Of a DNA stretch of 7,905 nt, positions 1-5,948 are shown piece by piece. Numbering within the stretch: position 1 is the stretch's first letter; every line of letters starts with the position of its first letter. This stretch comes from an uncultured Lachnospiraceae bacterium. GTDB lineage: Bacteria > Bacillota_A > Clostridia > Lachnospirales > Lachnospiraceae. The notes beneath the pieces were generated by a model. It had not been told where the DNA came from, ran no database searches, and saw nothing but the letters and a program-made list of their open reading frames with translations. The stretch lies in the NCBI GenBank assembly GCA_947177885.1, contig CAMWWF010000123.1, positions 1 to 7,905 of the forward strand, in the 5' to 3' direction. The position numbers were made by a program, and so were the translations under genes.

Positions 1-14
1 ATCCTTGAATTACC

Positions 15-59
15 ATTTTATCCATTCTCCCTTTCAAAACCGGGGAGAATGGATAAAAT
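15..59 (-). terminator. Perfect 17-bp inverted repeat after the SH3 gene
   Basis: Arms 15-31 and 43-59 are perfectly complementary with an 11-nt loop. The repeat starts 3 bases beyond the TAA of the secreted SH3-domain gene, the usual place for a transcript end. Neither strand has a clean T-tract after the stem, because the outer stem is itself ATTTTA/TAAAAT. It is therefore an atypical intrinsic terminator, or a 3'-end stabilising hairpin that may serve both strands. Confidence 0.6.
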
Positions 60-62
60 TCA

Positions 63-383
63 TTACAATTCATTATCATGGTCAAAATAATCCCAGTGCA
101 TCCATCCTATTGTGCCAGTTTTTTCTCTCCTGGTATACATCCATACTGCAAGATCAGAAGGCGGAAAAACATCCGTAGCTAATGTTATATCCTCCCCTTT
201 GTACATTAATTCCAATACAATTCCGTCTTCACCGGGTGTTTTCCTTAATCGCACGCCATCTCCATTGACTTTAGTCTTCTGCGTAAAAGACGCCGCGTAC
301 GCCGTTAACGGAGTCACCAAAATGGCCGCCACCATAACAAGCACAAAAGTACTGGCAAAATTTTTCTTTATCTTTTTCAGCAT
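63..383 (-). CDS. Secreted bacterial SH3-domain protein
   Basis: A 106-residue exported protein. Residues 1-9 are Lys-rich (MLKKIKK), residues about 12-28 form a hydrophobic core, and AYA at 28-30 is a good signal peptidase I site, giving a mature protein of about 76 residues. The mature part resembles a single bacterial SH3 domain (SH3_3 type): VNGDGVRLRKTPG at 39-51 is the usual N-terminal strand motif and GWMHWDYF at 93-100 the usual closing strand. Such domains typically bind cell-wall peptides or other surface ligands. No catalytic domain is attached, so it is a stand-alone binding module or an accessory secreted protein. The ATG has a GAGGA ribosome binding site about 8 nt upstream and a near-consensus promoter about 40 nt upstream. 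It appears monocistronic, with a hairpin right after its stop. The SH3 assignment rests on motif resemblance; the ligand is unknown. Confidence 0.8.
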   Translation of the reverse strand: MLKKIKKNFASTFVLVMVAAILVTPLTAYAASFTQKTKVNGDGVRLRKTPGEDGIVLELMYKGEDITLATDVFPPSDLAVWMYTRREKTGTIGWMHWDYFDHDNEL

Positions 384-420
384 AACTCTTTCCTCGCTTT
401 CCTGCTTTTATTCATTTCAA

Positions 421-449
421 ATTGTACACCTTTTTCAACTTCCTCTCAA
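421..449 (-). promoter_or_regulatory. Proximal promoter of the SH3 gene
   Basis: On the minus strand TTGAGA (449-444) is followed after 17 nt by TACAAT (426-421). Each hexamer matches the vegetative sigma consensus at 5 of 6 positions. The predicted start near 414 gives a 5' leader of about 30 nt before the ATG at 383, with the ribosome binding site inside it. Confidence 0.6.
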
Positions 450-597
450 AACAACTAACCACCTCGGAGATAAAAAGCTGTTTTGCAAATTATCATACTA
501 TCACCCCCAGCAAAAACTATGTATGCCTATTTTGATTCGTCATCAACTGCAAATTATAATTTTAATTAATCATATATTAAAATGCTTATATAAGTAT

Positions 598-626
598 ATG
601 ATAATTTAATTCAATTTATTTGTCAA
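598..626 (-). promoter_or_regulatory. Distal promoter upstream of the SH3 gene
   Basis: On the minus strand a perfect TTGACA (626-621) lies exactly 17 nt from TATCAT (603-598). Transcripts from here would carry a leader of about 200 nt before the SH3 gene. The surrounding DNA is very AT-rich, which raises the chance rate of such matches, but a perfect -35 at ideal spacing is still notable. Confidence 0.45.
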
Positions 627-712
627 CATTTTTTAGAAGTTCAGTTTCTAATTTTATATTATATTGTATTACAGCAATATATATTTGCATGGGATTAGAT
701 ACACACTAAAAT

Positions 713-959
713 TTAAAAAGTAATGGATTTATATTATTAATATCTGCCCTGCTGCTGAGGATAATTACAGGATGCGGCAAGAGTGATCTCAGCCAACAAG
801 ATGAAATAAGAAAATTTTATACACCTTAAATGATGTATGGAAAATGCACTGTCTGATACACGGGAATGGGCAGATAATGCAGAGGCCTCTTCAACTACCA
901 GAGCAGAGGAAAAAATGAAAGCCTGCTATGAAGAAGACTGAAAAGAAAGAGGAAAATAG
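713..959 (+). pseudogene. Decayed small lipoprotein gene
   Basis: Plus-strand remnant, opposite to the intact genes. The frame starting at 713 reads NLKSNGFILLISALLL..ITGCGKSD, a lipoprotein signal peptide with lipobox ITGC (Cys codon about 773-775). It runs on to ..QQDEIRKFYTP and stops at 827-829. It lacks an ATG: TTA at 713-715 stands where MKS would be expected. From 837 a different frame reads MENALSDTREWADNAEASS..EEKMKACYEED to TGA at 939-941, and stays open to TAG at 957-959, so TGA may replace a sense codon. A third frame (LNDVW, about 826-840) may bridge the two; one more A in the run at 840-844 would join it to the second segment. The intact ancestor would have been a lipoprotein of about 80 residues. 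No clear ribosome binding site is seen. The inference is loss of start plus at least two frameshifts. Confidence 0.55.
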
Positions 960-969
960 TCATACGCAT

Positions 970-1017
970 CGCAAATAAATCCCACGGAATCGTACAATTC
1001 CGTGGGATTTACTTGCG
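970..1017 (-). terminator. Gal operon terminator, possibly bidirectional
   Basis: Arms 970-990 and 997-1017 form a 21-bp stem with a 6-nt loop. The only imperfection is a G:U pair in the minus-strand transcript, seen as A:C in the plus-strand transcript. The core CCCACGGAAT/ATTCCGTGGG is followed on the minus strand by ATTTATTT, a moderate U-tract. It lies 27 nt past the galT stop. The full pairing on the minus strand favours galT as its main client, but it could also stop plus-strand transcription from the decayed lipoprotein gene. Confidence 0.8.
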
Positions 1018-1044
1018 CTATGTATGGGAAATCCTTATGCACAC

Positions 1045-2544
1045 TTATAAACTTTCCAGAAACCGGTCAAATGCCTTCCGGCCCTCTTCCGTTCTCTTAT
1101 AGACACCGGCGTCCTCCAGTACTTCCATGAAGACCAGACCAATTTCCTTCTCAATGATACCGTCAATATTGGCAACATCTATCTTCTCATATCTGGGCGT
1201 AAATTCTTCCACCCAGTCGGCATGTTTTGCAAGCTCCTCATCTGCCCGAAGATCGTTCCCCGCCAGAATTGCATCTTTCAGCTTTGCCATTTCTCCCTTT
1301 AAACGGGCGGGAAGCACTGCAAGCCCCATGACTTCAATAAGGCCGATATTTTCTTTCTTGATATGGTGCAATTTTGCATGAGGGTGGTAAACCCCCAGAG
1401 GATGCTCCTCTGTAGTGATATTATTTCTCAACACCAGATCCAGTTCAAAGTTATCGCCCCGCTTTCTGGCGATGGGCGTGATGGTGTTATGAGGCTCCCC
1501 GTCCGTTTCCGCATAGATAAAAGCCGCCTCGTCCGTATAACCTCTCCACTTCTCCAGGATCACGTCCGCCAGAGCAATGATACGTTCTGTATCTTTTCCG
1601 CTCAGACGAACCACCGACATGGGCCAGTTTACCACGCCTGCCGCCACATCCTCAAATCCGTTTACCGTAAAGCTCCTCTCCACCGGCGCTTTCGCCATGG
1701 CAAACTCATAATGTCCGCCCTGGAAATGATCATGGCTCAAAATGGAGCCGCCCACAATGGGCAGGTCGGCATTGGAGCCTACGAAATAATGAGGGAACTG
1801 CTTCACAAAATCAAACAGCTTGCAAAAAGCCGCATGTTCTATCTTCATTGGCGTATGCTGAGAATTGAATACAATACAGTGCTCATTATAATATACATAA
1901 GGAGAATACTGGAACCCCCACTGACTGTGGTTGATCGTTATGGGAATGATCCTGTGGTTCTGTCTGGCAGGATGGTTCACTCGTCCCGCATAGCCTTCAT
2001 TCTCTCTGCAGAGCAGACACTTGGGATACCCCGACTGCTTCGCGTTCTTTGCCGCCGCGATGGCCTTGGGATCTTTTTCCGGTTTGGAGAGGTTGATGGT
2101 GATATCCAGATCACCGTACTTTGTGGGAGCTATCCATTTCACATCCTTGCAGATGCGATACCTGCGGATATAGTCGGAGTCCTTGCTGAGCTTATAGTAA
2201 TAATCCGTTGCCGCCTCCGGGGACTCATTTTCATACAGATCACGGAACTTATGTATCACTTCGCTTGGTCTGGGCATCAGCATACTCATGATCTTCGTAT
2301 CAAACAGATCTCGATACACGATGCTGTCCTCGATCATACCCTGTTCTGCCGCATTATCGCACATACTGCAAAGTACCTCTTCCAGCTCTTCCACAGTCAT
2401 GGAAACTTCTTCGGAAACCTCCTCCAATTCCTCCAGCCCAAACAGTTCCAAAAGCCTGTTGGTGGTAAAGATCACATCCTCTTCAGGCACCAGTCCTGTC
2501 TGTACGCCATAGGAAACCAATTTTCTGATATCTGTCTGAATCAT
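1045..2544 (-). CDS. galT: UDP-glucose--hexose-1-phosphate uridylyltransferase (class II GalT)
   Basis: A cytosolic Leloir-pathway enzyme that exchanges galactose-1-phosphate with UDP-glucose to give UDP-galactose and glucose-1-phosphate. The 499 residues match the Firmicute class II family in length and motifs: CLLC at 176-179, NHPARQNHRIIPI at 190-202, FNSQHTPM at 226-233, the active-site-type SHDHFQGG at 270-277, and YHPHAKLHHIKKENIGL at 386-402. The start chosen is the ATG at 2544 (MIQTDIRKLV), which fits the family N-terminus and has AGGA-rich sequence upstream. The longer frame from 2598 uses TTG and would overlap the preceding small gene. The chosen start leaves a 31-nt gap after that gene. 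It is the last gene of the galK operon and is followed by a strong hairpin. Nothing looks truncated. Confidence 0.97.
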   Translation of the reverse strand: MIQTDIRKLVSYGVQTGLVPEEDVIFTTNRLLELFGLEELEEVSEEVSMTVEELEEVLCSMCDNAAEQGMIEDSIVYRDLFDTKIMSMLMPRPSEVIHKFRDLYENESPEAATDYYYKLSKDSDYIRRYRICKDVKWIAPTKYGDLDITINLSKPEKDPKAIAAAKNAKQSGYPKCLLCRENEGYAGRVNHPARQNHRIIPITINHSQWGFQYSPYVYYNEHCIVFNSQHTPMKIEHAAFCKLFDFVKQFPHYFVGSNADLPIVGGSILSHDHFQGGHYEFAMAKAPVERSFTVNGFEDVAAGVVNWPMSVVRLSGKDTERIIALADVILEKWRGYTDEAAFIYAETDGEPHNTITPIARKRGDNFELDLVLRNNITTEEHPLGVYHPHAKLHHIKKENIGLIEVMGLAVLPARLKGEMAKLKDAILAGNDLRADEELAKHADWVEEFTPRYEKIDVANIDGIIEKEIGLVFMEVLEDAGVYKRTEEGRKAFDRFLESL

Positions 2545-2575
2545 ATCTGCACTTTTCCTTTCTCCCATTTCTCTG

Positions 2576-2938
2576 TTATCTGTCCGTCCATCCGTCAAAT
2601 CTTGTATCTATTTGAGGGTCATATAATGGACACCCAAAATCAATTAATATATCCATAAGAGAGTTCATGTCGGCTTCCTGCATGCCATAACAGTCAAATC
2701 TCACAATCTGAGGAGTTGTAAAAACTTCAAAGGCGCCCCTGCTCTCTTTCTCATAGTGTCCCATATTTGGGACAGCCCAATCAGAAAAGACTGAAGCAAT
2801 CCTGCCTAAGATCTCATCTATTGGAAGGTCTTCCAACTCCCCGATCAACTCACCTTCACAACATGCCTGCCTGTAAATTCTATTATCCTCATGAGTTACT
2901 CCCTCTTTGTATTTCCAAAAATTCAGATCCACACTCAT
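2576..2938 (-). CDS. Small acidic cytosolic protein of unknown function between galK and galT
   Basis: A 120-residue protein beginning MSVDLNFWKY. The start at 2938 is chosen because GGAGG lies 8 nt upstream; the longest frame begins with TTG at 3007 and lacks such a site. It has no signal peptide or membrane segment, is acidic, and carries a Cys pair (ACCEGE), SDWAVPNMGHYEKES, and a C-terminal half IVRFDCYGM..DMNSLMDILIDFGCPLYDPQ. I recall this general style (short, acidic, aromatic start, 'CPLYDPQ' tail) from single-domain hypothetical proteins, some of which resemble immunity proteins of polymorphic toxins, but I cannot assign a family. It lies 129 nt after galK and 31 nt before galT, so it is probably cotranscribed with them. 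It has no recognised role in galactose metabolism; insertion into the operon is an inference. Confidence 0.8.
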   Translation of the reverse strand: MSVDLNFWKYKEGVTHEDNRIYRQACCEGELIGELEDLPIDEILGRIASVFSDWAVPNMGHYEKESRGAFEVFTTPQIVRFDCYGMQEADMNSLMDILIDFGCPLYDPQIDTRFDGWTDR

Positions 2939-3067
2939 TTGCATATCCTCCATTCCGGTATTCAAATCCTGCCATGTTCCCCCACTCTTCCAACCATATT
3001 TTGTCAAAAACCGGATTTTGACTGCCAGCTGTGAGAATTCCGTAAAGCTATAGAGATATCTGGAGGT

Positions 3068-4231
3068 CTATAAAGTTCTGGGACCGTCCCCGATCTCCAC
3101 CACATAGAAATCCGCGGCATAGCCAATTTTTGCCTTGTATGCCCTGCCCACCGTCTCGATAAAGGTATCTATGGCTTCATCCTTCACTATGCTGACGGTA
3201 CAGCCTCCGAAGCCTGCGCCGGTCATACGGGAGCCGATCACGCCCTCAATCTTCCATGCCTCTTCCACCAGAGTATCCAGCTCCACACCTGTGACCTCAT
3301 AGTCATCCCGCAGAGATACATGGGAATCGTTCATCAGCCGGCCGAACTGTTCCACATCATCGGCCTTCAAAGCCTCCACTGCACGAATGGTACGCTGATT
3401 CTCATATACGGCATGCTTTGCTCTTCTCACACGCACCTCATCTTTGATGGCAGACTTATATTTCTCAAAAGTCTCCTCATCCAGATCGCCCAGGGAAGAA
3501 ATGTCTACAACCTTCTGCAGCTCCTCCAGTGCCGTCTCGCACTCGCTGCGGCGCTCGTTATATTTGGAATCTCCCAGTCCGCGCTTCTTGTTGCTGCAGG
3601 CGATGACGATCTTCGCTCCCTTTAAGGCGATAGGCGCATATTCATAGGACAGATCGGCAGTATCCAGGAAGATGGCATTGCTCTCCCTGCCCATGGCAAT
3701 GGCAAACTGGTCCATAATACCACAGTTTACTTTATTGAACTTATTCTCCGAATACTGCCCGATCAGCGCCAGATCCTGGTTGCTGACTTCAAATCCAAAG
3801 AGCTCTCTCAAAATATGGCCGGTCAGCACCTCGACAGATGCGGAGGAGGAAAGTCCCGAACCGTTGGGAATATTTCCGTTCAGCAGCAGATCCATACCGC
3901 AGGGGACTTTCATGCCCTTCTCCCCAAATGCCCATATCACACCCTTGGGATAATTCGTCCATCCCGCTTCCTGGGAAGGAACCAGCTCCTCCAGAGAGGA
4001 CTCGATCACACCCAATCGCTCAAAATTCATGGAAAAGAATCTCAGCTTATTGTCTGTCCTCTTTCTTGCCACACCATAAGTCCCGATGGTCAGCGCACAG
4101 GGAAATACATGACCGCCATTATAGTCAGTATGTTCTCCGATCAGATTCACACGCCCCGGCGCAAAGTAGACTTCAGCACCCTCCGTATCCCCGAACACTT
4201 CCGCGAACTTCTTTAAAACAATATCTTTCAT
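3068..4231 (-). CDS. galK: Galactokinase
   Basis: A GHMP-family kinase that phosphorylates alpha-D-galactose with ATP to galactose-1-phosphate, the substrate of the GalT encoded downstream. The 387 residues match the family length. All three signatures are present: galactose-binding GRVNLIGEHTDYNGG at 26-40, the ATP loop IPNGSGLSSSAS at 121-132, and GSRMTGAGFGGCT at 333-345. Arg27 and Asp174 (in CGIMDQF) occupy the expected catalytic positions. The ATG at 4231 is preceded by GGAGAGGG at good spacing; the longest frame begins with TTG at 4261 and adds ten residues not typical of the family. It is the first gene of the operon, about 40 nt from a predicted transcription start. A GTATC-4-GATAC inverted repeat (4246-4259) sits in the leader between promoter and ribosome binding site and could be an operator, though it is short. 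Confidence 0.97.
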   Translation of the reverse strand: MKDIVLKKFAEVFGDTEGAEVYFAPGRVNLIGEHTDYNGGHVFPCALTIGTYGVARKRTDNKLRFFSMNFERLGVIESSLEELVPSQEAGWTNYPKGVIWAFGEKGMKVPCGMDLLLNGNIPNGSGLSSSASVEVLTGHILRELFGFEVSNQDLALIGQYSENKFNKVNCGIMDQFAIAMGRESNAIFLDTADLSYEYAPIALKGAKIVIACSNKKRGLGDSKYNERRSECETALEELQKVVDISSLGDLDEETFEKYKSAIKDEVRVRRAKHAVYENQRTIRAVEALKADDVEQFGRLMNDSHVSLRDDYEVTGVELDTLVEEAWKIEGVIGSRMTGAGFGGCTVSIVKDEAIDTFIETVGRAYKAKIGYAADFYVVEIGDGPRTL

Positions 4232-4278
4232 ACCCTCTCCAATCCGTATCTGACGATACAATGCATTCTTGTAATTCT

Positions 4279-4306
4279 ATTATACAAAAAAACAAATGGA
4301 TTTCCA
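4279..4306 (-). promoter_or_regulatory. galKp: Probable gal operon promoter
   Basis: A perfect TATAAT (4284-4279, minus strand) lies about 48 nt before the galK ATG. The best -35 at 16 nt spacing is TGGAAA (4306-4301, 4 of 6 matches). The -35 falls in the loop of the preceding terminator hairpin, and the T-tract of that terminator forms most of the spacer. A perfect TTGACA further upstream (4333-4328) has no usable -10 at correct spacing. Confidence 0.5.
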
Positions 4307-4318
4307 CATCCATTTGTT
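4285..4318 (-). terminator. Intrinsic terminator between the ABC block and galK
   Basis: On the minus strand the perfect 11-bp stem AACAAATGGAT/ATCCATTTGTT (4318-4308 and 4301-4291) has a 6-nt loop and runs into seven consecutive T (4292-4286). This is a standard rho-independent terminator, though the stem is only modestly GC-rich. It lies about 240 nt after the permease stop and immediately before the galK -10 element. It probably ends the ABC operon; an attenuator role for gal would require a promoter further upstream. Confidence 0.75.
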
Positions 4319-4408
4319 CTTTGAACCTGTCAAAATGTTAAGATTCCAGGTACAGATCCCTGATCCCTCCGGAGTTCCTACCGCCATTTTAAGTACGCAA
4401 TACCGTAC

Positions 4409-4477
4409 TCAAACACATTTCTCTTCCAGGATTTCCTCTATTACTTCCTTTATGCGTCTTTCATCCGCCGATTTCAT
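4409..4477 (-). CDS. Possible small ORF or decayed tail downstream of the permease
   Basis: A 22-codon frame beginning MKSADERRIKEV and ending EEILEEKCV, which would form one charged amphipathic helix. GGAAAG lies 7 nt before the ATG. The same frame is open upstream through a second ATG (4504) back to the permease TAG, giving 49 sense codons in phase with the permease. The N-terminal part (..RKTRQSVFVMRLKPESYI) also looks protein-like. It could be a short independent gene, a remnant of a larger one, or a C-terminal permease extension cut off by a nonsense mutation. An AGTACG-6-CGTACT inverted repeat (4392-4409) lies at its stop. No family is recognised. Confidence 0.25.
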   Translation of the reverse strand: MKSADERRIKEVIEEILEEKCV

Positions 4478-4558
4478 TATATAACTTTCCGGTTTTAATC
4501 TCATAACAAAAACAGACTGTCGTGTTTTCCTTTTGTCACCGGATGAAACAATAGATAC

Positions 4559-5692
4559 CTAATTTCTCACCTGGTGCCTGCTCCAACCCACAGCACCCAA
4601 CACCGTTGTAACCACTGCTGTGATCAATGCAAACGTAAGCAATATCCTTTTTGAAGATGACGGCGCCTGCGTATACATTCCCGAAAAGGACAGAGGCATA
4701 CTATAGCCAAAATATCTCAGCCACATACTCAATCTATTGGCAGGAAAATTATTTAGAATTGTGCTGATCACTGCAATGGGTCCCAGATAAGCTGCAAGAG
4801 ACCACAGCAAAGACATAAAGCTGGACCGGCACCTTGACGAGATTGCCTGAATCTGCAAAATCAGCGCCAGCATGGAAAACCAGCCTGTCAGATGCATGAT
4901 CAGAATCGCTTTCCATATCGGATCACTGTTTCTCGTCCAGTCATAGGGCATAAAAGTTAATCCGCAACTCACTGCCAGTCCTCCTCCGCCATATATTCTA
5001 TAATTCAACAGAAACGCATAAGCGCTCATAAGCCAATAATAGGCAGAAGCAAAGAGAAACCCGGCCCCCGTGCGTAACCGCCATATCTGAAAGCGTCCTC
5101 TCACTGTAGGTAAAATAATATCAGCAGTCCGGAAGGCATAGTCTTCCGAAAATACAGGCGAAAATGCGATGATCACTACTATAGATGTCAGTATAAGCGT
5201 CATCAGCAGCTGATCCCAATACCAGCTCCAGCCCTTACCCACATATCCAAATGTATAGCTGCCGTCCAAATAACGGTTCTCTGAAAGTTCCTTCTCTTCG
5301 CCCAGTATCAAAATCTCTTTCCCATTGTCCTCTGTTGTACTGCTGGTAAACAATCCCGCCACAAGGGTATTACAATAATTATCATACCCTCCCTGCTTTG
5401 CAAGCTCCAGCAATTCTTCATCCCTGAGAGAATGTTCCTTATAGTTTATCGGCTCCCCATATTTTTCCCAGATAGCCTGTACCGTCTCCACTGTCAGCGG
5501 ACCGGCAAATTCTTCCGCTATCATTTTATCATGGGCCACGGCCTCACCATAGCGATAGATCTCTCCGTTGTCAATAACTGTCTCTTCCGTGATGCGGAAA
5601 GACCCGTAATAAACCAAAAAAGCGGTTGCCACAACTAACGCCAGCAGCGTAATTTTGCGGGAAAGGATCCGATAAATTTCTTTCCTGATCAT
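4559..5692 (-). CDS. ABC-2 type transporter permease
   Basis: A 377-residue membrane component of an ABC exporter, partner of the ATPase encoded upstream. Residues about 14-30 form a first membrane helix. Residues about 31-160 are a hydrophilic, probably extracytoplasmic domain, followed by membrane segments near 162-181, 208-229, 262-283, 293-312 and 350-369. This layout (one helix, large loop, five helices) is typical of ABC-2 permeases. FSEDYAFRTADIILPTVRGR at 181-200 matches the conserved cytoplasmic coupling stretch (E..GT..ILPT..GR in relatives) just after the second helix. The ATG has AGGAGG 7 nt upstream and overlaps by 4 nt the end of a broken frame, suggesting former translational coupling. 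No transported substrate can be inferred. Confidence 0.85.
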   Translation of the reverse strand: MIRKEIYRILSRKITLLALVVATAFLVYYGSFRITEETVIDNGEIYRYGEAVAHDKMIAEEFAGPLTVETVQAIWEKYGEPINYKEHSLRDEELLELAKQGGYDNYCNTLVAGLFTSSTTEDNGKEILILGEEKELSENRYLDGSYTFGYVGKGWSWYWDQLLMTLILTSIVVIIAFSPVFSEDYAFRTADIILPTVRGRFQIWRLRTGAGFLFASAYYWLMSAYAFLLNYRIYGGGGLAVSCGLTFMPYDWTRNSDPIWKAILIMHLTGWFSMLALILQIQAISSRCRSSFMSLLWSLAAYLGPIAVISTILNNFPANRLSMWLRYFGYSMPLSFSGMYTQAPSSSKRILLTFALITAVVTTVLGAVGWSRHQVRN

Positions 5693-5948
5693 GCCTTTTC
5701 CTCCTGTTTCAGTCCCTCATCCGCCCCAACGGTACCAATATCAGCAGAGCCATTGACAGCCGCTTCGGTGTCCGTCAATGCTCCTGTACTTTCATATAGG
5801 ATACTCTTTGGGCGCATGCCTGCTCTATTTCATTGCCGTTACAGCAATTTGTTCCAATCTCCGCACTTCCCCATCCATATCAGAAGAATCCTTTTTATCT
5901 GCGGGAAACACGGCCAAAAATTCTCGGGAAGCCTCTGTCCGAGGCTGT
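5689..5948 (-). pseudogene. Frameshifted coding remnant between ATPase and permease
   Basis: Directly after the ATPase stop, one minus-strand frame reads ..RTEASREFLAVFPADKKD, then SSDMDGEVRRLEQIAVTAMK, and ends at TAG 5827-5825. The next frame takes over almost at once: RAGMRPKSILYES, then TGALTDTEAAVNGSADIG, ending ..LKQEEKA at TGA 5691-5689. That TGA overlaps the permease ATG in the ATGA arrangement typical of coupled genes. Skipping one base near 5827 joins the two into about 80 hydrophilic residues. There is no good start: the only ATG in the second frame (5817) lacks a spaced ribosome binding site, and an upstream ATG of the first frame lies inside the ATPase gene. The simplest reading is the C-terminal end of a gene that once lay between ATPase and permease and has been deleted and frameshifted. 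A sequencing error in a small intact gene is the alternative. Confidence 0.4.

Larger units (their letters stand above)
384..712. other. AT-rich intergenic region with the SH3-gene leader
   Basis: This stretch separates the SH3 gene (minus strand) from a decayed lipoprotein gene (plus strand). It is much richer in A+T than the gal and ABC genes. It holds two minus-strand promoter candidates, listed separately. Between them is a possible 13-codon leader ORF (496 to 455, minus) beginning MIICKTAF, with GGGGGTG a few bases before its ATG. I see no tRNA, riboswitch or transposon end. Several short A/T-only inverted repeats around 550-610 are not distinctive given the base composition. Confidence 0.5.

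Noticed and set aside
540..612. A/T-only inverted repeats that might be an attachment site or small RNA
   Set aside because: Base composition alone explains them; there is no integrase, direct repeat or stable GC-containing stem nearby.
1363..2658. Plus-strand open frame of 431 codons opposite galT
   Set aside because: It is fully antisense to a gene with clear class II GalT motifs, and its translation has no family features or ribosome binding site.
2979..3007. TTGACA (3007-3002) as a promoter for the small gene between galK and galT
   Set aside because: At 17-nt spacing the -10 position reads TGGGGG, so there is no usable -10; cotranscription from galK is more likely.
4305..4333. TTGACA at 4333-4328 as the galK -35 element
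   Set aside because: The -10 position at 17-nt spacing reads GATGTG. The perfect TATAAT at 4284 is too far from it to pair.
3838..4341. Plus-strand open frame opposite the start of galK
   Set aside because: It is antisense to the galactokinase signature motifs, low in recognisable protein character, and runs across the gal terminator and promoter.
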